Source: Baffinella frigidus
Lineage: Eukaryota > Cryptophyceae > Cryptomonadales > Baffinellaceae
DNA length: 11,763 bases
Reading direction: 5' to 3'
Assembly: GCA_026770585.1 (NCBI GenBank)
Contig: MU646316.1
Span: 229,434 to 241,196, forward strand
Part shown: positions 6,082 to 10,980 of the stretch, in pieces
How positions within the stretch are numbered: position 1 is the stretch's first letter
Layout of the letters: the number at the start of each line of letters is the position of its first letter
Position numbers and translations under genes: made by a program
Notes under the pieces: generated by a model
What the model was told of the DNA's origin: nothing
The model's database searches: none
The model's input: only the letters and a program-made list of their open reading frames with translations

Positions 6082-6201
6082 TTATTGATTACAAGACCAG
6101 TATGACCACATGCTAAGACCCCCATGCGGTTTTTTTGGTACTACAAGGATCTGGACTTCTATCACACACTGCACGTTGTTGTAGAACGGAGACCAAGGCG
6201 C
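6082..6201 (-). CDS. Possible 3' terminal exon ending at an AATAAA signal
   Basis: From the acceptor-like AACCTGCAG (6202-6210), the minus strand is open for 39 codons in phase to TAA at 6082-6084. The peptide reads APWSPFYNNVQCVIEVQIL, then VVPKKPHGGLSMWSYWSCNQ, a mixed, protein-like composition in a region otherwise full of repeats. The stop overlaps a canonical AATAAA (6081-6086, minus strand), as expected for a final exon. The frame also stays open about 18 codons upstream through the end of the CCACGCCAGAG element at 6211, so the acceptor assignment is an inference. Just downstream on the same strand, TTTCTCTGCAG/GCGGGGAAGAG is another strong acceptor-like site. No family was recognised. 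Confidence 0.35.
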   Translation of the reverse strand, partial: APWSPFYNNVQCVIEVQILVVPKKPHGGLSMWSYWSCNQ

Positions 6202-6210
6202 CTGCAGGTT

Positions 6211-6273
6211 CCACGCCAGAGTGTGAATTTGTTTTTCAAGGTGGTTTTTTTACAAAGAGCCTCAGGAGCTCTT
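6211..6273 (+). mobile_element. CCACGCCAGAG-end element, truncated copy (E4)
   Basis: It begins CCACGCCAGAGTGTGAATTTG and aligns with the left half of E2 as far as the central hairpin (AAGAGC...GCTCTT). The right half is missing and replaced by GCTCTTCCCAGCCTGC, a string repeated at 5928, 6058 and 6268. Confidence 0.55.
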
Positions 6274-6299
6274 CCCAGCCTGCCCACACGAGGCTATCC

Positions 6300-6420
6300 T
6301 TGTGAACAGATTCGTAAGTCAATTCTTGGATCATTGCCCAGGAAACACGCCAAAAGCCAAGCAATTGATTGAAGATCCTCGTCGGTAGGCATCTCGGGCG
6401 CCACCTGGCTCTTCCCACGC
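6300..6420 (-). pseudogene. Duplicate of the 5.9-kb acidic exon, partial
   Basis: The minus strand from 6419 reads GKSQVAPEMPTDEDL and continues for about 24 further codons (QSIAWLLACFLGNDPRIDL and on) to a TAG near 6301. The first part (6374-6417) is a 44-base duplicate of 5894-5937. The downstream part is unrelated to that copy and includes the dispersed CTTTTGGCGTGTTTC repeat, so this is best read as an exon fragment joined to repeat sequence. The silent change in the shared part fits past coding constraint but is a single observation. Confidence 0.35.
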
Positions 6421-6471
6421 CACCTGGCTCTGCCCGTCCTGGGGGGGGTTCTATGAAACATTAGGTCCTAG

Positions 6472-6597
6472 CCACGCCAGAGTAGAGGAGGGGGTTAATT
6501 TTTTTAAAGCGCGTCTGGAAGCGATTTTTAACTTTTGAAAACTACTGCCTTGCAGGGGAATTGACTTTTGGCGACCCCTTCGAAGACTCTGGCGTGG
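6472..6597. mobile_element. CCACGCCAGAG-end element, complete copy (E1), 126 bp
   Basis: Perfect 12-bp terminal inverted repeats CCACGCCAGAGT (6472-6483) and ACTCTGGCGTGG (6586-6597). The body contains TTTTTTTAAAGCG, ACTTTTGAAAAC and GAATTGACTTTTGGCGA, all shared with E2. The central hairpin is degraded (GCGCGTCTGGAAGCG). Confidence 0.8.
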
Positions 6598-6602
6598 AGG
6601 GG

Positions 6603-6628
6603 CCCTACGGCCTACCGTAGGCAATACC
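6603..6628 (+). mobile_element. Fragment of the palindromic MITE
   Basis: CCCTACGGCCTACCGTAGGCAATACC matches the inner right arm of copy C at about 4307-4333, with the rest absent. It abuts the right end of E1. Confidence 0.55.
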
Positions 6629-6730
6629 TCGCCACCTGTTTCTTCCCACCTGGCGCTTCCCCGCCAGCAGTTCCGCTCGAAAATGTTCAGAATCAAGTTT
6701 CGTTGTTTTCGTTGAGAATCTCATCCCGGC

Positions 6731-6861
6731 GAGTATTTCTGAGAAATACGATTTCGGGGATCTCCGATTCGATTTGCAACGAAAATTACTACACGGACGT
6801 GACTGAAAATGTCTGGTGTGTAGTAATTTTCGTTGCCAGGATCGTATTTCTCAGAAATACT
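6731..6861. mobile_element. Nested inverted-repeat element, 131 bp
   Basis: The outer arms GAGTATTTCTGAGAAATACGAT (6731-6752) and ATCGTATTTCTCAGAAATACT (6841-6861) pair over 20 bases, and each is itself a small palindrome (GTATTTCTGAGAAATAC). Inner arms GCAACGAAAATTACTACAC (6777-6795) and GTGTAGTAATTTTCGTTGC (6818-6836) pair perfectly over 19 bases. The inner arm is shared with the element at 9270-9404. Weak similarity extends the outer ends (TCATCCCGG / CCAGGATGA). Confidence 0.75.
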
Positions 6862-6898
6862 ACCCAGGATGAAATCACGTGTTCGCAAAAGTTTGAGA

Positions 6899-6940
6899 AA
6901 AACAACCTCTCGCGTGATTCTGAAGTTGGGGGGGTTGTTT
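6899..6940. repeat. Hairpin repeat flanking E2, left copy
   Basis: GAGAAAAACAACCTCTCGCGTGATTCT...GGGGTTGTTTCG is the diverged counterpart of 7098-7136. The inner half of its stem no longer pairs. It immediately precedes E2. Confidence 0.5.
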
Positions 6941-7072
6941 CGCCGGAGTGTCAATTTGTTTAGAGGGGGTCATGTTTTTATAAAGCGCCTCAGAAGGCGC
7001 TTGTTGACTTTTGAAAACCACTCCTTGCGGGGGAATCGACTTTTGGCGATCCCTTCCAAGACTCTGGCGTGG
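6938..7072. mobile_element. CCACGCCAGAG-end element, copy E2, about 135 bp
   Basis: The right end AAGACTCTGGCGTGG (7058-7072) is intact. The left end is diverged (CGCCGGAGTGTCAATTTG against CGCCAGAGTGTGAATTTG in E4), so 6938 is inferred by alignment. The central hairpin AAGCGCCT/AGGCGCTT is intact. A hairpin repeat lies on each side. Confidence 0.7.
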
Positions 7073-7097
7073 TTCGCGCGCCCGGAAAGGTTGAGAA

Positions 7098-7136
7098 AAA
7101 CAACCCCTCACGTGATTCTCAAGTGAGGGGTTGTTT
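7098..7136. repeat. Perfect 14-bp hairpin, right copy
   Basis: AAACAACCCCTCAC pairs with GTGAGGGGTTGTTT around an 11-base loop. It is preceded by TTGAGAAA, as in the left copy at 6899-6940. Confidence 0.7.
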
Positions 7137-7214
7137 CGTGCAGAGTCGAGTTTTCAAATCCAGAAAGTTGTGGCGGTTTCCACAGCGCGCGAGTACGTTC
7201 GCAACTCCCAGGGA

Positions 7215-7363
7215 CCACCAACCCTCACGGTGGGACCAAATCGACGATTTTCGATCTCCCAATTCCATGGAAAATGGGTCCACCACAGGCGAATTCGCCT
7301 GACGGCCCGTGTAAATCTGAGATATTAAAATCGACGGTTTGGTCCCACCGTGAGGGTTGGTGG
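7215..7363 (+). mobile_element. CCACCAACCC-end TIR element, 149 bp (copy 1)
   Basis: The arms CCACCAACCCTCACGGTGGG... (7215-7251) and its complement (7327-7363) pair over 37 bases with one mismatch. Near the centre is the palindrome CAGGCGAATTCGCCTG. Copy 2 is at 9546-9685, same orientation, also preceded by CAGGGA and followed by GAG.G, so the repeat may extend slightly past the arms. Confidence 0.85.
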
Positions 7364-7373
7364 GAGCGCACCG

Positions 7374-7403
7374 TCAAGCCTCCAGTCGGATACCATGGGC
7401 TTC
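7374..7403 (-). CDS. Possible last exon following the 7.6-7.9 kb exon
   Basis: GAGTTTGCAG/GAAG gives a good acceptor with the exon beginning at 7403. Joined in phase 0 to the exon at 7619-7883 it adds EAHGIRLEA and a TGA at 7374-7376. The short length makes this pairing uncertain. The intron it implies (7404-7618) contains the whole 139-bp element at 7435-7573. Confidence 0.25.
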   Translation of the reverse strand, partial: EAHGIRLEA

Positions 7404-7434
7404 CTGCAAACTCGATCGCCTCGCAACCCCCCCC

Positions 7435-7573
7435 CCACTTAGCAGCCACCGGGGGTCTCACGGATACAGTCCATCGATACGACTTGTGCTAGAATCTTAT
7501 CCATTTGCAGTGGATTCTAACCGCATTTCCCCCGGATATCCGGGGGGGAAGGAACTCGGCCGCTGCTAAGCGG
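7435..7573. mobile_element. CTTAGCAG-end TIR element, 139 bp (copy 1)
   Basis: The ends are CCACTTAGCAGC and GCTGCTAAGCGG. It aligns over its full length with 10538-10676, also exactly 139 bp. A perfect 18-base palindrome (7529-7546, CCCCCGGAT/ATCCGGGGG) sits 94 bases from the left end, as in copy 2, where the stem sequence is different but still pairs. A second internal pairing, CTAGAATC with GGATTCTA, is present. No target duplication is evident. Confidence 0.85.
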
Positions 7574-7618
7574 AATCGCACATTCCAACAGGTTATGGGC
7601 TCCCTCAGGCGCACTCAC

Positions 7619-7883
7619 CCGATTCGCAAACTCAAGAAGCGCTGCCGCGATCGTTTCCGCAGACGTCCCCCCCCCCACACCACCCTCCCCCCCACCGACC
7701 CCTTTGACCTTGGACAACTTTTGCGCCAAAGTGGCCAGCGCCCCCGCTCGACCGGTGGAGCCTTCAGCTACCCCCACGCTGGCGTTGCCCCCAGTTTCCG
7801 AGGAGGATGTGCCTCCGCCGAGATCAGCGATGAAGGATGCTGCGCCTTTCAGGAAGTCGTTTTCGCTGGGTACTTGGCCCTCC
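7619..7883 (-). CDS. Probable exon, Gly/Ser/Ala-rich protein of unknown function
   Basis: This is the clearest coding-like segment. The minus strand is open from 7906 to 7517 without an ATG. Within it, an acceptor CCCCCACCCTAG/G (exon from 7883) and a consensus donor CGG/GTGAGT (intron from 7618) bound 265 bases. The translation reads EGQVPSENDFLKGAASFIAD, a Gly/Ser/Thr linker, then GRAGALATLAQKLSKVKG, a second Gly-rich linker and SAETIAAALLEFANR. It alternates amphipathic helices with flexible linkers, and codon thirds are G/C-rich. The opposite strand has a longer open frame (7505-7981), but its Arg/Pro-rich product looks like the shadow. The family is not recognised. If the donor is not used, the frame runs on into the 139-bp element and stops at 7517. 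Confidence 0.45.
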
Positions 7884-7900
7884 CTAGGGTGGGGGTTGAT

Positions 7901-7962
7901 GAATTGTCAAATGGGGTTTGTCAAATGAATTGTCAAATGAATTGTCAAATGAATTGTCAAGC
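7901..7962 (+). repeat. Tandem 12-bp repeat (TTGTCAAATGAA)
   Basis: TTGTCAAAT starts at 7904, 7918, 7930 and 7942, and a variant at 7954; the period is 12 after the first step. A further relative (TTGTGAAAT) at 7976 belongs to the next repeat. Confidence 0.9.
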
Positions 7963-8384
7963 GGGTTTTAATGAATTGTGAAATACGACCGCGGCGAGCT
8001 CTGCACACGCCGCCAAATATCAGCATGCAGCCCCTGCCTGCAAACGCATTTACATTTATCAACTTGCACCAACACGCATCAACATTGACCAAACGCATCA
8101 ACACGTATTTATCAACTGACAGCGTCAACATGCGTCGATGCAATTAACCTACGCCCTCACGGGAGCGGGTTTTAATGAATTGTGAAATACGACCGCGGCG
8201 ATCCCCGCACACGCCGCCAAATATCAGCGGCAACACCTCCCTGCACACGCATTTACCTTTATCAACTTGTACCAAAACACATCAACGTTTGCCGAACGCA
8301 TCAACGTTTATCAAGATACATTTATCAACATACAGCATCAACGGCCATCAACATACACCGTTGCGATTAACGTGCACCGTCACA
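7961..8384 (+). repeat. Tandem duplication, 204-bp period, two units
   Basis: Both units start GCGGGTTTTAATGAATTGTG (7961 and 8165) and continue AAATACGACCGCGGCGA, then ACACGCCGCCAAATATCAGC. The second halves are degenerate repeats of CATCAAC and TTTATCAAC. The first 50 bases are almost identical and the rest more diverged. No gene supported. Confidence 0.85.
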
Positions 8385-8431
8385 ACACGCATCAAAAGAC
8401 AAGAGTCGCAACACACTGCACACCGAATTGA

Positions 8432-8534
8432 GTATCGGGTGACGGGTGTCAAGACAGCGCACTTGCGGTCTTCGACCGATCCCCGATTCTAATCGGAGAG
8501 TGCAGATCACGGGTATTCGATGTCGGGACCCGGT
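8432..8534 (+). CDS. Possible internal exon of a plus-strand gene
   Basis: The plus strand is open from 8432, just after a TGA, and reads SGDGCQDSALAVFDRS, then PILIGECRSRVFDVGTR, before entering the TIR element at 8535, where it continues to a stop near 8611. Alternating hydrophobic residues (ALAVFD, PILIGE) suggest a folded beta-rich segment. A possible donor is CACGG/GTATTC at about 8510-8516. No convincing acceptor is visible at the upstream edge. It lies upstream of, and on the same strand as, the spliced pair at 8710-8967. The family is not recognised. Confidence 0.3.
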
Positions 8535-8672
8535 CCACACAGTGGACTACAGACCTTTCATCAAAAGTCAACTTACCATGTGGGCAGTTAACGTCAAGGA
8601 TTTGCTAATGCAAACTTGGTCACATCACGGCAAAATTCGGGGGTCCCGAAACCCTCGGAACCCACCGTGTGG
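8535..8672. mobile_element. CCACAC-end TIR element, 138 bp (copy 2)
   Basis: The ends are CCACACAGTGG and CCACCGTGTGG. It is the counterpart of 1394-1532, same orientation and one base shorter. Two plus-strand frames cross most of it without stops, but the matching frame in copy 1 is broken, so I do not treat it as coding. It lies between exon-like pieces, as if in an intron. Confidence 0.8.
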
Positions 8673-8709
8673 TTCAAACGCGGTTGCGCGCGTTGTAAAG
8701 CGACACTAG

Positions 8710-8807
8710 CAGAGTCACTTTGTAAAGCGACACAAGAAAGCGAGAGGGAGCATACCCTTGGACGAAGTGGTGAAGGATCTCTCCGACGAGCAGAAACTTC
8801 TCCCACG
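8710..8807 (+). CDS. Probable exon, upstream half of a spliced 3' gene end
   Basis: The plus strand is open from 8710 and reads VKRHKKARGSIPLDE, then VVKDLSDEQKLLPR, ending at a strong donor, CACG/GTGAGC (8808). If not spliced, the next codon is TGA. The composition (basic start, then an amphipathic acidic helix) is protein-like. Its left edge is uncertain: ACTAG at 8705-8709 and GCAG at 8709-8712 are possible acceptors, and TTGTAAAGCGACAC is duplicated here (8693 and 8720), so the first codons may be repeat-derived. Splicing to 8892 keeps the frame open to a stop. I do not recognise the protein. Confidence 0.4.
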
Positions 8808-8838
8808 GTGAGCGCCACACCGATTCTCTGCTCTCGAA

Positions 8839-8884
8839 CATTCGACCGGGGTCAATCGCAACATTCCACCGAGGTCAATCGCTA
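8839..8884 (+). repeat. Tandem 23-bp repeat, two units, within a putative intron
   Basis: CATTCGACCGGGGTCAATCG (plus CAA) is followed directly by CATTCCACCGAGGTCAATCG (plus CTA). The second unit runs into TAATCACAG, the putative 3' splice site. Confidence 0.85.
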
Positions 8885-8891
8885 ATCACAG

Positions 8892-8967
8892 CCAACCCGA
8901 GGTACTTTGTGATGTAAACTTGAACTTTCCGGACGATTTACTGCAGTGGTGGATGAGCTACTGGTAA
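8892..8967 (+). CDS. Probable terminal exon of a plus-strand gene
   Basis: After an 84-base putative intron (8808-8891, GTGAGC...CGCTAATCACAG, with CTAAT as a possible branch site), the frame carried by the exon at 8710-8807 continues as QPEVLCDVNLNF, then PDDLLQWWMSYW, and stops at TAA 8965-8967. That the split Arg codon joins without a stop and yields an aromatic, well-mixed C-terminus supports the splice. The product family is unknown. No AATAAA is seen in the next 50 bases. The palindromic MITE copy A begins 43 bases after the stop. Confidence 0.4.
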
Positions 8968-9009
8968 ACACCGCCTCGGAACTACACTACGTTCCATGGG
9001 AGGTACATC

Positions 9010-9177
9010 TTAATAGGGTAACGGCCTGAAAATGGGGTAGTTAGGCCTACGGCATTGCCTAGGACCTCCTACCGTAGGCCGAGACTTTTTGGTTCTAGGA
9101 TCCCTCGGCCTACGATAGGAGGTCCTAGGCAATGCCGTATGCCTAACTACCCCATTTCCAGGCCGTTAGCCTATGAA
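9010..9177 (+). mobile_element. Palindromic MITE, copy A, 168 bp
   Basis: The ends are TTAATAGGGTAACGGCCTG and CAGGCCGTTAGCCTATGAA. The whole element is one long imperfect hairpin with a short central loop (GACTTTTTGGTTCTAGGATCC). It has the same orientation as copy C (4201) and is opposite to copy B (9801). Confidence 0.9.
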
Positions 9178-9269
9178 TCTGTGCAATCGAGTGCATGGAT
9201 CCCAGCAGAACCGTTGCGCGGTTTCACCCATGAAAACAAACGCACAAGGAGGGCGCGGGGTGGGGTTCG
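9178..9269. other. Short unassigned spacer between two MITEs
   Basis: No gene or clear element. GCAGAACCG(T)TGCGCGG here resembles GCAGAACCGCGCAC at about 9526. Confidence 0.3.
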
Positions 9270-9404
9270 TCTCCATACAAGTATTAATTAATTGCTTTTG
9301 GCGTAACAAAATTTACTACACAAATGCTCTACTATTACTTTTATAAGCAAATCGTGTAGTAATTTTCGTTGCCCAAGAGCAATTAATTAATACTTGTATG
9401 GAGA
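9270..9404. mobile_element. TIR element, 135 bp, with TTTACTACAC inner arms
   Basis: The outer arms TCTCCATACAAGTATTAATT (continuing AATTGC) and their complement at the right edge pair over about 26 bases without error; further in, GGCGTAACAAAATTTACTACAC and GTGTAGTAATTTTCGTTGCC pair imperfectly. The inner arm is shared with 6777-6836 and with single motifs at 3231 and 11373. Central loop AT-rich. Confidence 0.85.
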
Positions 9405-9545
9405 TTAGGGTGGTCACGCCGCGTGAGTAGTCCGCACGGGCTGCAGGTTTGGGGTTTTCTGTTGTTCCGCTCAGCTGTACCTCCTCAATAAAGCAACTCT
9501 CTCTCTCTCTCCATCGAAAGCGATGCGCAGAACCGCGCACAGGGA
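9405..9545. other. Unassigned stretch with CT microsatellite
   Basis: Contains CTCTCTCTCTCTC (about 9499-9512) and one AATAAA (about 9487). No coding signal stands out. Confidence 0.3.
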
Positions 9546-9685
9546 CCACCAACCCTCACGGCCGGACCAAATCGACGATTGTTTTGTGCCATTTCCTTCG
9601 GACAGAGGGGTCGAATCCGACCCCTCCGTAGGTGAAATCCGAGATCTTAAAATCGACGATTTGGTCCTCTCGTGAGGGTTGGTGG
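9546..9685 (+). mobile_element. CCACCAACCC-end TIR element, 140 bp (copy 2)
   Basis: The arms match copy 1 (7215-7363), and both share AAATC.GAGAT.TTAAAATCGACG before the right arm. The central palindrome is different: GAGGGGTCG-AATC-CGACCCCTC, nine perfect base pairs with a four-base loop, against CAGGCGAA/TTCGCCTG in copy 1. Confidence 0.85.
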
Positions 9686-9700
9686 GAGTGAAGAGGCACT

Positions 9701-10339
9701 CCTAGTTGGCTGATTCCTGGCAACTTATGACACTAAGTGGACCTCGCAGGTGGTCCACCCTCAAGGATCTTGGCGCGCGGATAACCGCATCAGTTCCACT
9801 TTCATAGGCTAACGGCCTAAAAATGGGGTAGTTAGGCATACGGCATTGCCTAGGACCTCCTACCGTAGGCCGAGGGATCCTAGGAACAAAAAGTCTCGGC
9901 CTACGGTAGGAGGTCCTAGGCAATGCCGTATGCCTAACTACCCCATTTTCAAACAACCCCATTTTCAGGCCGTTACCCTATTAACTGGTATGCTGTGTAC
10001 GACTTTGATGTGTGGCATGTTAGGTTGATTGTGGCTATCTTGACGTCAAACCCATGCCTAAGATAGCATAAAACGTGGAACTGATTATGGTATCTCCCTC
10101 GTCGGGTACCGAGAGGGCAAACAGATCTTTTCAATTCGGCCACGAATTCAAAAATTGGTACGAGTCGTGTCCAAGGCTAGACGGCACAAAACTGCAGTCC
10201 AGCCAGAAATTACCCGATCCATTTCCCCCATCGCTATCCGACCAAGGGAAGGCAAGGTACGTGTTCCTAGTTGGCTAATTGCTGGCTACTTAAGACCTTC
10301 AAGTGGACCTCGTAGGTGGTCCACCCTCAAGGATCTTGG
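9701..10339 (+). repeat. Direct repeat, 73-74 bp, copies at 9701-9773 and 10266-10339
   Basis: Shared sequence begins CCTAGTTGGCT and ends GGTGGTCCACCCTCAAGGATCTTGG, with a handful of differences and one indel. Each contains a hairpin GTGGACC...GGTCCAC. Copy B of the palindromic MITE lies 27 bases after the first copy. Confidence 0.8.
9801..9984 (-). mobile_element. Palindromic MITE, copy B, 184 bp, inverted
   Basis: The ends are TTCATAGGCTAACGGCCT and AGGCCGTTACCCTATTAA, i.e. the reverse complement of copy A, and the central loop (GGATCCTAGGAACAAAAAGTC) is also reversed. A 16-bp tandem slip near the right end (CCCCATTTTCA twice, separated by AACAA) accounts for the extra length. Copy A and copy B arms are nearly identical. 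Confidence 0.9.
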
Positions 10340-10412
10340 TCAGATAGCGAGGGGGCAAATGAATCTTTTCGATTCGGGTACGACAATTGTGCGGATTCAA
10401 AAATTGGAACCA
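10085..10412 (+). repeat. Repeat pair around an inverted-repeat element (arms 10225-10246 and 10335-10356)
   Basis: GAGAGGGCAAACAGATCTTTTCAATTCGG (about 10110) recurs as GAGGGGGCAAATGAATCTTTTCGATTCGG (about 10350), each followed within 25 bases by ATTCAAAAATTGG. Between them, CGCTATCCGACCAAG and CTTGGTCAGATAGCG form an inverted repeat with one mismatch, bounding a 132-bp element that contains the second copy of the 74-bp repeat. Confidence 0.6.
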
Positions 10413-10414
10413 AA

Positions 10415-10537
10415 CGTTGGGGGAGGGGTAGGTACGTGTTCGAGCCGTACTTGGCCTCCTTCTTCTCCTTCTCGCCGGCTGCTTTATCGGAGGGGGGGTC
10501 CTCGTCCCCTGCGAGCATGGAAATTTTGAGTTCGTTT
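10415..10537 (-). CDS. Possible exon fragment, charged, unknown protein
   Basis: On the minus strand, directly after the 139-bp element ending at 10538, the sequence reads NELKISMLAGDEDPPSDKA, then AGEKEKKEAKYGSNTYLP, with coding-like codon thirds. A good acceptor-like site (TTCCATGCTCGCAG/G, exon from 10508) lies 29 bases inside, giving GDEDPPSDK as the first residues. The frame ends at a TGA near 10327 after passing into the repeat at 10335-10412, so the natural end is lost or is a splice site. The opposite strand reads as a pyrimidine-rich tract, which is an alternative explanation of the Lys/Glu richness. Confidence 0.3.
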
Positions 10538-10676
10538 CCACTTAGCAGTCACCGGGGGCTTCACGGATACAGTCCATCTAAACGGTTTGTACTAGAATCT
10601 TATCCATTGCCCTGGATTCCAACCAGAATTTCGCCTTGATTTCAAGGCGAGAAGGACCACGAACGCTGCTAAGTGG
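10538..10676. mobile_element. CTTAGCAG-end TIR element, 139 bp (copy 2)
   Basis: The ends are CCACTTAGCAGT and GCTGCTAAGTGG. Same length and orientation as 7435-7573, with the central palindrome CGCCTTGA-TT-TCAAGGCG at 10632-10649, the same 94-base offset. It differs from copy 1 at three stem positions, and all three keep pairing. Exon-like sequence follows on the minus strand, and on the upstream side the minus strand reads PIRPHVGGKATFLM into the element. Confidence 0.85.
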
Positions 10677-10787
10677 CATCAGAAACGTCGCCTTGCCACC
10701 CACGTGTGGACGTATCGGCACGCACACGAAACAAATGAGCGGTAGACGAGTGGCGGTGGGTGTCGGCGGGTTTAGGGCAAGCAAGTG

Positions 10788-10818
10788 GGGGCATGCTCTC
10801 TGTGAGAGAGCATGCCCC
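10788..10818. other. Perfect 14-bp hairpin with 3-base loop
   Basis: GGGGCATGCTCTCT-GTG-AGAGAGCATGCCCC. Such a tight, perfect hairpin without any T run is probably a recent palindrome-forming event. Nothing adjacent suggests a transcript end. Confidence 0.7.
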
Positions 10819-10980
10819 GATTGAAACAGCCCGCTAGGAACACGCAAGGCAGTCACGACCGACCGTCTGGCTTCGGCGCCGTTCACAAGCCTGCCGGCGG
10901 GGCTGTTCCACGGTGAGAACCGCTCATTCTCTGGGCGGGTGGGACTCTAGCCTGCGCCCGAACAGAGTTTTCGCGCGGGA
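10819..10980. other. Unassigned stretch before the telomere repeats
   Basis: GC-rich, no repeat partner found in the window. Open frames here have no distinctive composition, and I see no supported gene. Confidence 0.3.

Noticed and set aside
7901-7962. Regular short repeats resembling a CRISPR array
   Set aside because: The 12-bp units are contiguous with no spacers, and the context is eukaryotic.
7505-7981. Longest plus-strand frame, 158 codons
   Set aside because: Arg/Pro-rich, no ATG, ends in the 12-bp array, and is antisense to the better coding-like segment on the minus strand.
9546-9685. T-arm-like string GGGTCGAATCCGACCC
   Set aside because: It is a perfect nine-pair hairpin at the centre of a TIR element, with no other tRNA arms.
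4201-9984. piggyBac-type reading of the palindromic MITE because of TTAA at one end
   Set aside because: TTAA occurs at only one end; the other end reads TGAA or TTCA, and the empty site lacks TTAA.
10155-10529. Plus-strand frame of 124 codons
   Set aside because: It crosses two direct-repeat copies and an inverted-repeat element, with Arg/Ser/Pro-rich, non-specific content.
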